NCBI GenBank assembly: GCA_023132895.1
Contig: JAGLXL010000002.1
Location: 157,782-221,781, forward strand
From: Nanobdellota archaeon
GTDB taxonomy: Archaea; Nanobdellota; Nanobdellia; Woesearchaeales; JAGLXL01
Length of the DNA stretch: 64,000 nucleotides
Reading direction: 5' to 3'
This document shows positions 35,757-44,777 of this stretch, piece after piece. The first letter of the stretch is position 1. Each line of letters begins with the position of its first letter. Below the pieces are notes generated by a model. The model did not search any database. It was not told where the DNA came from and saw only the letters and a list, made by a program, of their open reading frames with translations. The translations under genes and the position numbers were made by a program.

Positions 35757-36224
35757 TTATTCTTTTTCCTTAAAACCTAAAAGAATTTCGCTGTATTCCA
35801 TGAACTCTTTGGCTATCACCAAAAGATTATCTTCTAAAGTGTCAATATTAACATCTACTGTTCTGTTCCATAATTCAGCCACCATAGTAACATGTCTTCG
35901 GTATTCCTCTCTCTTGGTAAATTTTGCCTTTAAAATATCTCTTAAGAAAATATAAAAATTCATATACCATAAAATTCTTTCATCTTCTTCAAAAGCTTCG
36001 CGAACCAATTCTACTTTCAACCGAGGGGTTTTAGGAATTTTCTTAAACTTCTTCTCTTTTTTTGCATACGCCACTAAAGCGTCAATTAAGAAATCAAACA
36101 TACTCACTAATCGGTTCAAAGCATTTCTTAACACATCAACTGTCCGGGTATATTTCAGACTGACATAGATGATATGTTCAATTCTTTTCAATTCTTCCTT
36201 GGCTTCAGCTAAAGATTCCTTCAT
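35757..36224 (-). CDS. All-helical hypothetical protein
   Basis: 155 residues, predicted almost entirely alpha-helical, with many Lys/Glu pairs (AEAKEELKRIEHIIYVSLKY; RTVDVLRNALNRLVSMFDFL). It overlaps the next upstream gene by 20 bp and that protein is similarly helical, so they may interact or form a HEPN-like pair. No catalytic motif is evident. Confidence 0.62.
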   Translation of the reverse strand: MKESLAEAKEELKRIEHIIYVSLKYTRTVDVLRNALNRLVSMFDFLIDALVAYAKKEKKFKKIPKTPRLKVELVREAFEEDERILWYMNFYIFLRDILKAKFTKREEYRRHVTMVAELWNRTVDVNIDTLEDNLLVIAKEFMEYSEILLGFKEKE

Positions 36225-36690
36225 TTTTTCTCGTGATTAACTGTACAATAGATATAAACTCTTTGGTTTTTTTGAGATAATCTTTCAGCATATTGACTGT
36301 GATGGCAATCATCCTATAGTTCTCAGTGCAAATCACAAATCTGTCCTTTCTTTTGAATTCAACTGGGCTTTGTTTGTGCAACATGATGATTTCCTTGATT
36401 TCCTGCATTAATTTGGCATATTGCAAGTCAATCTTATGCCTCCTCATACATTTATCCTTAAAAACCAAGAATTTGCCTTCAAAATTATCATTAAATGAGG
36501 GAATATATTTGAACAACCTGTCATGAAAAACAACTGAACTCATCGCCTTGGTTAAAGACAAGAAGATATTATCAGCCACATTCAATAATATTCTGGTATC
36601 TCCTATCATCGGATATGTTATTGTCAACATATGATCCGCTTTTTTGAGATTGTCTAAAGCCTCCTCCCTCAACACTTGAAACTTCTCCAT
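36205..36690 (-). CDS. All-helical hypothetical protein
   Basis: 161 residues from the ATG at 36690 (MEKFQVLREEALDNLKKADH). Helix-rich, with similar size and arrangement to the downstream neighbour, to which it is coupled by overlap. TATA-like AAATATATTA lies near 36705-36720. No family recognised. Confidence 0.62.
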   Translation of the reverse strand: MEKFQVLREEALDNLKKADHMLTITYPMIGDTRILLNVADNIFLSLTKAMSSVVFHDRLFKYIPSFNDNFEGKFLVFKDKCMRRHKIDLQYAKLMQEIKEIIMLHKQSPVEFKRKDRFVICTENYRMIAITVNMLKDYLKKTKEFISIVQLITRKNEGIFS

Positions 36691-36723
36691 AGTAATAATA
36701 AATATCAAAGAAATATATTAAAT

Positions 36724-37065
36724 TTATTGCTTTTTAAGCTTCAATATGGCTTCAGCCAGATCCCCGGATGTTTCTTCTAAAGCTTGCTTAGCTTCATCTT
36801 CAGAACATTCAGCCTGCTCCATCACAGTTTTAACATCATCTTCAGAAATATTTGGTTCAGAAGAAATTTCTCTTTCATGGATTTGCCCTGAAATCTGAAA
36901 AGTTTCTTGTCCCATCATGTTGACTTTGCTGACCGAAGGCTCGGTAATCACAATTTCTTTATCTTCTGTTTTGATAATCACTTCAATGGCTGGGATTTCC
37001 TGCTGCTGCATACCCATCTTTTTCATCATCTGCTGCATCTTCCGAGGATTCATGCCAGGAAACAT
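36724..37065 (-). CDS. nac: Nascent polypeptide-associated complex protein
   Basis: 113 residues from the ATG at 37065 (MFPGMNPRKMQQMMKKMGMQ), the typical archaeal NAC start. The NAC beta-barrel covers about residues 20-70 and the UBA domain (DVKTVMEQAECSEDEAKQAL) the C-terminus. It binds emerging chains at the ribosome exit. TATA-like CTTTTTATATGG lies about 25 nt upstream. Confidence 0.94.
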   Translation of the reverse strand: MFPGMNPRKMQQMMKKMGMQQQEIPAIEVIIKTEDKEIVITEPSVSKVNMMGQETFQISGQIHEREISSEPNISEDDVKTVMEQAECSEDEAKQALEETSGDLAEAILKLKKQ

Positions 37066-37177
37066 AATATTAATCAAAAAGAAAGCCCATATAAAAAGAT
37101 TTCTAAAGCACAACCTGCACTGGACAAGCCTTCAAAGACTAGCTTATGCGCAGTTGACAAAGCGCACTAAAAGATTA

Positions 37178-37546
37178 TCATGTAGGGCATACTACCGTCC
37201 AGGCTTCTTGCTCGTCTGCGTAAGGAAAACAACCTTGATCAAAGCAAATAACATCTACTCCTGTGTTTGTTTTTGTTTTTTCAATAACCAAACTCTCGCT
37301 TAGGTCATAACCTAAATCCCAAACATTATAGGTTCCTTCCATATTCTGCAATTGAACTTCTTTGTTTTCATAACAATTGCTCACACAAGTATAAGTTAAT
37401 GCCCCTTGTGTCATGCACGCCAAATCAGTCTTAGTCCAAGTACCATCGCCTTTATCTTCCCAGTCAAACCCTGATTTAGTACAGCCAATAATCAGGATTC
37501 CTACTGCCATAAGAAACATAATTGCGATTATTATTTTATTTTTCAT
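37178..37546 (-). CDS. Small predicted lipoprotein
   Basis: From the ATG at 37546: MKNKIIIAIMFLMAVGILII, then GC, a signal peptide with lipobox. The mature part of about 100 residues contains six or more Cys (CMTQGALTYTCVSNC; CFDQGC), likely disulfide-bonded outside the cell. The function is unknown. Confidence 0.7.
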   Translation of the reverse strand: MKNKIIIAIMFLMAVGILIIGCTKSGFDWEDKGDGTWTKTDLACMTQGALTYTCVSNCYENKEVQLQNMEGTYNVWDLGYDLSESLVIEKTKTNTGVDVICFDQGCFPYADEQEAWTVVCPT

Positions 37547-37640
37547 ATTTGATTGGAATTTTTTGTTACTTATAAATATTTCCACCTTGTCCAAGATAAT
37601 GTCAAAACCACATCCCCAAAAGAAGATTATAACTAAAAAA

Positions 37641-37814
37641 TTAACTCAACAAACCTTTTCCAAAGAAATGTAGTACCAGTACAATCACCATGACAATAAT
37701 ACACAGAACAATCACTAGTCCTGGTGAGAATTCAAACTTGCTTTGATATTCATCAAAATAACGGGTAATTCCACCCATGCCCGAAGGCATCCTGATTTTG
37801 TCATCTTTTCCCAT
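37641..37814 (-). CDS. Preprotein translocase subunit Sec61-beta (SecG)
   Basis: 57 residues from the ATG at 37814. MPSGMGGITRYFDEYQSKFE followed by one C-terminal membrane helix (PGLVIVLCIIVMVIVLVL) is the archaeal Sec61-beta pattern. It joins SecY (20505) in the translocon. It starts 13 nt after the 3' end of the RNase P RNA and has no evident promoter of its own, so it is probably co-transcribed with it. Confidence 0.92.
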   Translation of the reverse strand: MGKDDKIRMPSGMGGITRYFDEYQSKFEFSPGLVIVLCIIVMVIVLVLHFFGKGLLS

Positions 37815-37827
37815 TTTAAGTAAGGTT

Positions 37828-38165
37828 GGTAGGGCGGGATAAGCCACCTTTTGTTAGCCTCTGTAATCAGACAGGCCATTTAGCATTCTACTAAGCGTCT
37901 TAATGACTTGCACCAGTCAGGGTTTCGCCGTTTCATCGTTCCCATGAACAACGTCTACGGGTTAACTCAGTCCCTTTTCAGAGACCTTCGCCATTTTCAT
38001 CCTCGTTCATGGACGTGTCGTTTCTGAGCCAGAGCCAGGGATTTCTCCCTCTCTCTTCCGAGAGTGACTTTCTTCCAGTTAAGCTTTCATAAAAAAACTC
38101 AACTTTTGGTGGGTGGACTTTCCTCAGCAAACAAATGTTTACCGTCAGCTAAAACCGCCCCTACC
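37828..38165 (-). ncRNA. rnpB: RNase P RNA
   Basis: About 338 nt. The P1 helix pairs the 5' GGTAGGGGCGG with 3' CCGCCCTACC. Conserved region I GAGGAAAGTCC, the core GAAACGGCGAAACCC and CTGGTGCAAG are present, as is the 3' GGTGGCTTATCC. This is the catalytic RNA of RNase P, which matures tRNA 5' ends; its Rpp29 subunit is encoded at 28668. A TATA box lies 27 nt upstream of the 5' end. Confidence 0.95.
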
Positions 38166-38186
38166 AATTAAACACATCAAAATTAG

Positions 38187-38199
38187 GTATATATAAACT
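38187..38199 (-). promoter_or_regulatory. TATA promoter of RNase P RNA
   Basis: Minus-strand GTTTATATATACC is a strong TATA element centred about 27 nt upstream of the RNA 5' end. It sits in the 39-bp gap to the Lrp-type regulator gene. Confidence 0.75.
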
Positions 38200-38204
38200 T
38201 TTCC

Positions 38205-39185
38205 CTAAACCATCCCTTTAGGAAACAAATCATACTTCCACATGGCTGTTGTCCATAAATAACTTTGATTCACAATAATCTCAAAATGTTTCTCCTTGAC
38301 TTCTCTCAAAAAATCATTTAACTCTTTTGCATTTTCCACTGCTAAATAAATAAACACTTCAGGTTTTGTCCCTCCTAAAAAAGCATACCTTACTCTTGGA
38401 TGATTTTTAATATATCTCGACAAAATATTTTCTTTCTCCTTAGTCAGGTTCCTTAAACTCATCTTAACAACCACAACCTCATAACCCAAGGCCTTTAAAT
38501 TAATCTGAGCCGTAAATTTAACAATAATCTTCTTTTTCATCAATTTCTTAATCCTGCTCGCCACTGTCTCAGACGTTACTTTTAATTTCTCACCCAAAAC
38601 ATAAAGCGGCGCAGTACAGTCTTTATCTAATTCAAACAACAATTTCCTATCCAATTCATCAACCTTTTCTTTTTTCCTCAACAACAAAAAAGGCTTTCTC
38701 TTCTTTTTCACACCCATTTTTTTATAAACATCAATCGGCAGTTGTTCTACTACTAATGGTTTTAAAACTAGATGAGTTTCAAAGGAATCTAAATAAGCTG
38801 ACATTTTATCCTTCAAATCATCTAAGCATTCATAAAACTCTTCGATATTTCTACAGCCATATTCCACCATTACATTCCATTCACCAGAAACTTGATCTAT
38901 AGCCAGAGTATTCGGATGTTTTTGTAGATATTCCTTCACTTTTTTCTCATCCTCTTTCCTGTAATTAAATTTCAACAAGACCTCATAAAAACTAAAGCCC
39001 ATCAGTTCATGATTAAGGATGGTAAAAAATCCAGTGATTATTCCTTTTTTCTTCAGTCTTTCAATCCTATAAGTAACTGCATTCTTACTTAGCCCCACTT
39101 TTCGGGCTAATTGAGAATGGCTCTGCCGAGCATTCTCAGTCAGATGATACAATATCTTCCAGTCCTTTTTGTCCAAATTAACCAT
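38205..39185 (-). CDS. Tandem Lrp/AsnC-family transcriptional regulator
   Basis: 326 residues from the ATG at 39185. It contains two full Lrp units in one chain: HTH (LDKKDWKILYHLTENARQSH; SQLARKVGLSKNAVTYRIER) plus a RAM-like domain, then a second HTH (LDRKLLFELDKDCTAPLYVL; VTSETVASRIKKLMKKK) plus a second RAM-like domain. Single-unit Lrp proteins are about 150 residues, so this is a fusion or duplication. It may bind DNA as a pseudo-dimer. Target unknown. Confidence 0.9.
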   Translation of the reverse strand: MVNLDKKDWKILYHLTENARQSHSQLARKVGLSKNAVTYRIERLKKKGIITGFFTILNHELMGFSFYEVLLKFNYRKEDEKKVKEYLQKHPNTLAIDQVSGEWNVMVEYGCRNIEEFYECLDDLKDKMSAYLDSFETHLVLKPLVVEQLPIDVYKKMGVKKKRKPFLLLRKKEKVDELDRKLLFELDKDCTAPLYVLGEKLKVTSETVASRIKKLMKKKIIVKFTAQINLKALGYEVVVVKMSLRNLTKEKENILSRYIKNHPRVRYAFLGGTKPEVFIYLAVENAKELNDFLREVKEKHFEIIVNQSYLWTTAMWKYDLFPKGMV

Positions 39186-39293
39186 GATAAAAAGACAATA
39201 AACCAAATTTATATTTAAATATTTCGTAAATTAACCAAAAATAAGAACAAACTTCTATATATTACTAAATATAACCATGCTTAAGTGATAAAA

Positions 39294-39425
39294 ATGCAAA
39301 ATCCAATCAAATTCATTAGTTTAGGTTTAGTCTATCTCACCTTAATGGGCCTTGTAGGATTAATTGATTTAGTTTACCCTGAACTAGACAGAATTGCTTT
39401 GTCAAAAAGAACTAGTTGTGGATAA
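39294..39425 (+). CDS. Small membrane protein (43 residues)
   Basis: A short open frame from the ATG at 39294: MQNPIKFISLGLVYLTLMGL, then VGLIDLVYPELDRIALS and a Cys near the end. It has one hydrophobic helix, and its stop codon is 1 bp before the ATG of the next gene. TATA-like TTCTATATATTAC lies at about 39253-39265. Coupling to the next gene supports translation, but it could be a leader peptide. Confidence 0.55.
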   Translation: MQNPIKFISLGLVYLTLMGLVGLIDLVYPELDRIALSKRTSCG

Positions 39426-39426
39426 A

Positions 39427-39903
39427 ATGAATATCAATGGAATCGTTGAAAAGAGAATGGAACATTACTCTCATAAAATTGGATTAAATCTTTATACTCA
39501 AGGTCACCAAGCAGTCTTATTAGGAGATACTAAAACACTGAAAGAAACAATTTTAAATTGTGATCCAAAATATAGAAATCAATTCATCACCGATTTAGTT
39601 AAATGTAATGATCAATTTTTTAATGTTGACGAAGAACGAATCGCCAAAGACGCCTGGGAAATAGATTACCGTTTAAGACAGGGACAATCAAGAAGTGAGG
39701 TTGGACAAGCAATGGGAATTAGATTGTTTTCATTAAAAAGATGGCATAATCTCGGGTATCTCGCCCCCTCATTAGGATACACAGAGAATTATTTACGTGA
39801 TCTCGATGTCCAAAAATATTTAGGTAATCAAGATTGTTTGTGTAATCCAGACAGAGAATTAGACCAACAATCAACCTCCTTAACTAAAAACAGTTCTTTC
39901 TAA
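39427..39903 (+). CDS. Hypothetical protein with possible HTH
   Basis: 158 residues from the ATG at 39427 (MNINGIVEKRMEHYSHKIGL). The middle part (QGQSRSEVGQAMGIRLFSLK, then RWHNLGYLAPS) resembles a MerR/Xis-like helix-turn-helix. It follows the 43-residue membrane protein by 1 bp and its end overlaps the convergent gene by 24 bp. The function is unknown. Confidence 0.58.
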   Translation: MNINGIVEKRMEHYSHKIGLNLYTQGHQAVLLGDTKTLKETILNCDPKYRNQFITDLVKCNDQFFNVDEERIAKDAWEIDYRLRQGQSRSEVGQAMGIRLFSLKRWHNLGYLAPSLGYTENYLRDLDVQKYLGNQDCLCNPDRELDQQSTSLTKNSSF

Positions 39904-40146
39904 TTCACTTTGTTCTTCTTTCGAAAGCTCTTTTTGGTCTCTTTCATCTTGAGGATGTTTTTGTTTAAATAATTCATCTATTCTTTCATATCCCAGTTCT
40001 GGATCTGGAGATAGAGCATTTCTAACTTCTTCAAAACTCAAAAAAACTTTTTCTGAATCTAAAACTCTCATTAAACAACCATCAGAACGGATTTTGTAAA
40101 TTTTTCTGTCTGGTCTACTAAAATCAAAATAATTCCAATGTTTCAT
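39880..40146 (-). CDS. Small hypothetical protein
   Basis: 88 residues from the ATG at 40146 (MKHWNYFDFSRPDRKIYKIR). The acidic/basic C-terminus is helical (PQDERDQKELSKEEQSELER). It starts 1 bp after the HEPN-like gene, so the two form an operon. A partner or antitoxin role is possible given that neighbour, but nothing in the sequence proves it. Confidence 0.55.
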   Translation of the reverse strand: MKHWNYFDFSRPDRKIYKIRSDGCLMRVLDSEKVFLSFEEVRNALSPDPELGYERIDELFKQKHPQDERDQKELSKEEQSELERTVFS

Positions 40147-40147
40147 T

Positions 40148-40741
40148 CTATCCAAACAACTTCCTCAACACATCTTTAGTATAAAGAACCATGGCCTCAG
40201 CCTGCTCCCGAGATGGACGAAAAACTCCTTTCTTCTTGTGAACAGAAAAAACCCGAATCTGATTTACTAAATGTATTTGTTGTGTCAAACCTGGATCCAA
40301 CGCAACATTGGCCTCTGATAACTTGGCAATCACTTTGCCCAGACCAATCCCTGGCGCTTTCTCCAGCAAATCATTGCCAGTTGCTTCATAATACTTCCTA
40401 TGCAAAGCAGTTTCCAATACCCTACCACACAACACCACCGCACTCCGAAGACAATTATTCTCTAAACACTTGTCAATCTCCTCTAAATCAGCTTTGACCT
40501 CATCTAAAATTTCACCTGGCAGTCTAATCTTTCTCTCAGAAAGTCTTTCAGCCAGTTTCAATATCTCCTGCCTGTCCCTTCTCTCATTCTTTGAGTTCAC
40601 CATATTATTGACCAAAGAATTAATTCGCATCATATAATCTTCATTATCCTTAGAAACCATTTGATTGACTTCCCTCAAACTTCTTTTAATATCTTGAATA
40701 GAACTATTCAGAACATCCTTGCGAAATTTGTTCAAAATCAT
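40148..40741 (-). CDS. HEPN/DUF4145-like protein
   Basis: 197 residues. The N-terminal half is a coiled helix. The C-terminal half (NNCLRSAVVLCGRVLETALH, and RVFSVH near 165-170) matches the DUF4145/HEPN style, with an R-x4-H motif that in HEPN RNases is catalytic. It is linked to the THUMP protein upstream (4-bp overlap) and a small protein downstream. RNase or RNA-binding activity is inference. Confidence 0.65.
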   Translation of the reverse strand: MILNKFRKDVLNSSIQDIKRSLREVNQMVSKDNEDYMMRINSLVNNMVNSKNERRDRQEILKLAERLSERKIRLPGEILDEVKADLEEIDKCLENNCLRSAVVLCGRVLETALHRKYYEATGNDLLEKAPGIGLGKVIAKLSEANVALDPGLTQQIHLVNQIRVFSVHKKKGVFRPSREQAEAMVLYTKDVLRKLFG

Positions 40742-41793
40742 TTTGAGTAGACCAAAACCTTGTAATTAATTCCTCCTCTTTCAATAATACGTTCTTCAAC
40801 TTTTTTAAATTTATGAACTTTAGCCAAAGAATCAAAATTATCTTTCTCCCGGCATAAGATTACTAATTTTCCTTTCAAAATAAATTCTGCCTGGTAAAAC
40901 AACTCCTTAACTTGATTTCCTTCCTCGACTTTAATGACTTGGCAAGCCAAACAATCAACCGTCTCTTTCTTAAACTTAACATCCAAATCCCCAACTGAAG
41001 TTTTAGAAACCTGCACTTCTTTAGCCACTCCGGCAATCTTGGCATTTTTCTTTGTTGCCGATAAACTTCTAAAATCACTGTCAACACAATGAATCTTTAA
41101 TTTGACTTTCTTTTTTTTATCAAACTTTTCAAAATCAAAATCAAAACCCATCTTTTCTTTCTGATAATAATTCACCGATAAACCATTGCCAAACAAAGCT
41201 GCTTCAATTCCAATCTCGCCGCTCTTGCAAAAACAATTCAAAAGAACCTTTTTACCACTCCAACCACTCAGACGAACTAAACCATAAGCCACTGGCCCTT
41301 TCAAAGAATGCGGATGTGAAAATATCTTGTACTCCCTCTCACTCAAATCTCGACCAGAAACATCAATTCCAAAATAAACCTCTAAACCATTAACAAAAAC
41401 AAAAAACCTAACATCAGGTTTTTCTAAATCAACTCTGCCTGGAATCACTGAACCAACTTCCTGCTCAACTTCTCCTCGTGAAATTTCATTTTTCCTCCGC
41501 CAGCATCGCACCGCAAACTTCTGCCCTTTCCCCAAATATTTAGAAAAATCAATTTTCTTAACTCTTGCTTTCACTTCTTTAATCAAATTTTTCTTAACCT
41601 TAAAATTATCAATCAAATTTAAAACCTTAAAAACAGATTGACCTTTATAACACAACAAATACAAATCTTCTAATTTCTTAAAATCAAAAATAACACCAGA
41701 ATCAACCACCTCCCCCTTAACACCTAAAAACTCTTTAATCTCTAACAAAGAAATATCTTCCAAACCTTTATCTGTTATTGCCAGAGCCTTCAT
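40738..41793 (-). CDS. THUMP-domain protein related to RNA methyltransferases
   Basis: 351 residues. The N-terminal part ([20 protein letters not shown]) is the ferredoxin-like/THUMP region of Trm14/RlmK-type enzymes. HSLKGPVAYGLVRLSG and LLNCFCKSGEIGIEAALFGN match the start of the Rossmann methyltransferase. The catalytic (D/N)PPY motif is replaced by DCLACQ, so methyl transfer may be lost or changed. The overlap with the HEPN-like gene suggests an RNA-related operon. Confidence 0.75.
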   Translation of the reverse strand: MKALAITDKGLEDISLLEIKEFLGVKGEVVDSGVIFDFKKLEDLYLLCYKGQSVFKVLNLIDNFKVKKNLIKEVKARVKKIDFSKYLGKGQKFAVRCWRRKNEISRGEVEQEVGSVIPGRVDLEKPDVRFFVFVNGLEVYFGIDVSGRDLSEREYKIFSHPHSLKGPVAYGLVRLSGWSGKKVLLNCFCKSGEIGIEAALFGNGLSVNYYQKEKMGFDFDFEKFDKKKKVKLKIHCVDSDFRSLSATKKNAKIAGVAKEVQVSKTSVGDLDVKFKKETVDCLACQVIKVEEGNQVKELFYQAEFILKGKLVILCREKDNFDSLAKVHKFKKVEERIIERGGINYKVLVYSK

Positions 41794-42157
41794 TTTTCTC
41801 CTTAGCCTTTATTTCATGCCATTGTTTTTCTTCTTCTTCTGCTGTCAGCTCCTTTCCATTTGTCAAATGAGGTTTTCGAGTGCTAATCTTCTTTCTAATA
41901 TTCTCAACCATATCCCTGGCCTTTCCTACCCCTTCTTTTTCAGCAATCACCATTAATTTCAACAAATCCCAAAGCGCATCTCCCAGCTCTTCACCGTAAT
42001 TTTTCATGTCTTCTTTGCCCAATGCTTCTTTCAATTCTTCAACTTCATCTAAAAACCATTGGTGCTGTTCCTTTAAAGTCAATTTTCTAGACCAAGGACT
42101 CAACTCCATGTCCTTTTCAATCAAATCCAAAAGTTCAATTATTTTGGTCTTGACCAT
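41768..42157 (-). CDS. MazG-like nucleotide pyrophosphohydrolase
   Basis: 129 residues from the ATG at 42157, inside the end of gyrA. The MazG metal-binding pattern is seen in [12 protein letters not shown] and [15 protein letters not shown] (EExxE ... ExxD). The enzyme class hydrolyses (d)NTPs to monophosphates and PPi for house-cleaning. The gene overlaps gyrA by 23 bp and the THUMP gene by 26 bp. Confidence 0.85.
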   Translation of the reverse strand: MVKTKIIELLDLIEKDMELSPWSRKLTLKEQHQWFLDEVEELKEALGKEDMKNYGEELGDALWDLLKLMVIAEKEGVGKARDMVENIRKKISTRKPHLTNGKELTAEEEEKQWHEIKAKEKNEGSGNNR

Positions 42158-44570
42158 TTTCAAAAATAATTCTGGCCACTGCCATGACTTTGTCTCCTTC
42201 ACCTAATTTCATTATCCTTACACCTTGTGTTGCTCTGCCAATCACTGAAATACTATCTGCTTTCATCCTAATAGCAATTCCGTGTTTTGAAATAAACATC
42301 AACTGATCACTGTCATTTACTGATTTAATCGCTATTACCTTACCATTTTTCTCAGTAATTTTCAAATTAATAACTCCTTTACCACCCCGATTAATCAATC
42401 TATAATCTGCTACCCTACTTCTTTTACCAAAACCTTTTTCAGTTACAGTCAATAATGACTTATCATCTTCAGCCATACACATTCCCACTACATAATCATC
42501 TGCCCTTAATCTAATGCCTCGCACACCTCGAGCAGTTCTGCCTATTGCCCTCAAATCACTTTCTTTAAATCTGCTGGCAATCCCATTCCGGGTCGCCATG
42601 ATAATCTGCTTATTGCCGTCAGTCATCACCACTCCAATCAACTCATCACCTTCATCAAAACTAATCGCTCTGATACCTCCTCTACGGGGCCTGCTGAAAT
42701 CCATTAACGAACTCTTTTTAACCACACCTTTCTTAGTTCCCATGACTAAATAATTCCCTTCCTTAAATTCGCGAACTGGAACAACTGCTGTTATCCTCTC
42801 GCCTTCTCTCAAACCAATTAAATTAACCACTGGTCTGCCTTTGGCTCCTCGGCCGCCAGTTGGAATATCATAAACCTTTAGCCAATGCAATTGCCCTTTA
42901 TTTGTAAAAAATAATAAGTAACTGTGAGTTGAAGCTACAAATAAATCTTCAACAAAATCCTCTTCCTTAGTGCCGGCCGCCTTAACTCCTTTGCCTCCTC
43001 TCCGTTGCGTCTTGTAAACACCGATTGGCAGCCTTTTGATATAACCAGAATGTGTAATTGTCACCACCATATCTTCTTCTTTGATTAACTCCTCAACATC
43101 AAATTGCCTTTCTTCTTGTTCTTGAATCACAGTTCTTCTTTCATCTCCATACTTTGAAATCAACTCTCTTAACTCTTCCTTAATAATTCCTAAAATCTCT
43201 TTCTCATCATCTAAAATCTCTTTCAAATCCTTGATCAAAACCAATAAGTCATCATGTTCTTTCTTTGTCTTCTCCTGCTCAAGTGAAGCCAGCTTCTGCA
43301 ATCTCATATCAAGAATAGCTTTAGCCTGTATTTCAGTCAAACTGTAGTTGCTCATCAAGAAATTCTTGGCGTCTTCCACTGTCCTGCTTTTTCTAATGCC
43401 TGGAATTACTTCATCAATATTATTGATTGCCACAATCAAACCTTCTAAAACATGAGCTCTTTCCTCTGCTTTTTTCAAATCAAATTGCGTTTTTCTTCGA
43501 ACAACTTCTCGTCTGTGCTTGACAAAATGCTTTAACATCCCTCGTAAACTCAATAACTTTGGTTCATTATTAACCAAAGCCAACAAATAAATCCCAAACG
43601 TCACTCTCATCCTACTATATTTATACAATTGATTCAAAACAACTTCACTGTCAGCCCCTTGTTTTAATTCAATTACAACTCTGATTCCATCTCGATCAGA
43701 TTCATCTCTAATATTTCTAATCCCTTCAATTTTTCTGTCCTTAACTAAATCAGCAATATGTTCAATTAACATTGCCTTGTTGACCATATATGGAATTTCA
43801 GAAACAATAATTTTATCTTCTTCAACTTCAGCCACACCTTTGACTGTTAATTTGCCCCGCCCCGTGGTGTAAGCATCTTTAATTCCTGACCTGCCTATAA
43901 TCTGGGCTCCAGTTGGAAAATCAGGACCAGGAATCTTCTCCATTAATTCTTCAACAGAAATCTCAGGATTTTCAATCACTGCCATAACTCCATTAGCCAC
44001 TTCTTTCAAATTATGCGGCGGAACATTAGTTGCCATACCCACTGCAATTCCAGTTGAACCATTGATTAGTAAATTTGGGACTTTGCTTGGCAAAACAGTT
44101 GGCTCTTTCAACGAACCATCAAAATTATCTTTGAAATCAACTGTTTCCTTGTCAATATCTTGCAGCATCTCTTCTGCTAATTTCTTTAATCTTGCTTCTG
44201 TATACCTCATCGCAGCTGCATTATCACCATCTATGCTTCCAAAATTACCTTGTCCCTGGACTAATGGATATCTTAAAGAAAAATCTTGGGTCATCCTCAC
44301 CATGGCATCATAAACAGCTGTATCACCGTGTGGATGATATTTACCTAAAACTTCCCCCACAATACGCGCTGATTTCTTAAAAGATTTATTATGAAACATG
44401 CCCATTTGCTGCATGGCAAAAAGAATTCTTCGATGAACTGGCTTCAAACCATCCCGAACATCTGGCAGCGCACGGCCTACAATAACAGACATAGCATAAT
44501 CTACATATGCCTGCTTCATTTCTTCTTCAATAACTTGAGGAATCACCCGTGTTCCTTGATTTTCTTCCAT
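42135..44570 (-). CDS. gyrA: DNA gyrase subunit A
   Basis: 811 residues, bacterial-type. The active-site Tyr123 is in MRYTEARL. The C-terminal domain has six-blade-type repeats and the GyrA box QRRGGKGV, which distinguishes gyrase from topoisomerase IV. It would introduce negative supercoils with GyrB, which is not encoded in this window. The promoter region holds two copies of a 15-bp palindromic operator. Presence in an archaeon indicates ancient or recent bacterial transfer. Confidence 0.96.
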   Translation of the reverse strand: MEENQGTRVIPQVIEEEMKQAYVDYAMSVIVGRALPDVRDGLKPVHRRILFAMQQMGMFHNKSFKKSARIVGEVLGKYHPHGDTAVYDAMVRMTQDFSLRYPLVQGQGNFGSIDGDNAAAMRYTEARLKKLAEEMLQDIDKETVDFKDNFDGSLKEPTVLPSKVPNLLINGSTGIAVGMATNVPPHNLKEVANGVMAVIENPEISVEELMEKIPGPDFPTGAQIIGRSGIKDAYTTGRGKLTVKGVAEVEEDKIIVSEIPYMVNKAMLIEHIADLVKDRKIEGIRNIRDESDRDGIRVVIELKQGADSEVVLNQLYKYSRMRVTFGIYLLALVNNEPKLLSLRGMLKHFVKHRREVVRRKTQFDLKKAEERAHVLEGLIVAINNIDEVIPGIRKSRTVEDAKNFLMSNYSLTEIQAKAILDMRLQKLASLEQEKTKKEHDDLLVLIKDLKEILDDEKEILGIIKEELRELISKYGDERRTVIQEQEERQFDVEELIKEEDMVVTITHSGYIKRLPIGVYKTQRRGGKGVKAAGTKEEDFVEDLFVASTHSYLLFFTNKGQLHWLKVYDIPTGGRGAKGRPVVNLIGLREGERITAVVPVREFKEGNYLVMGTKKGVVKKSSLMDFSRPRRGGIRAISFDEGDELIGVVMTDGNKQIIMATRNGIASRFKESDLRAIGRTARGVRGIRLRADDYVVGMCMAEDDKSLLTVTEKGFGKRSRVADYRLINRGGKGVINLKITEKNGKVIAIKSVNDSDQLMFISKHGIAIRMKADSISVIGRATQGVRIMKLGEGDKVMAVARIIFENGQDQNN

Positions 44571-44656
44571 CGTCTATAAAACCAGAATTTGGCTATGTTT
44601 ATTAATGTTTTGGTCGATTTATCGTCGAGAACTTACAACAAATCCCCGTTTATTCT

Positions 44657-44728
44657 ACCCACAATGTAAGTATTATATTGTTATAATTTTTATTACTTTT
44701 TAAAAACTAAAGTACTTACATTGTAAGT
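44657..44728. promoter_or_regulatory. Two palindromic operators upstream of gyrA
   Basis: ACTTACA T TGTAAGT (44714-44728) is a perfect 15-bp palindrome. A weaker copy, ACCCACA A TGTAAGT, is at 44657-44671. They flank an AT-rich stretch that includes a TATA-like TTTTTAAAAA (about 44698-44707) on the gyrA side. The same perfect site occurs at 48463. They lie in the 207-bp gap between gyrA and scpB, which otherwise holds no gene. Confidence 0.78.
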
Positions 44729-44777
44729 ATTATTTTAGCCTAAAATAAAATAACAAATCAAAACAAGAAAAGAAATC

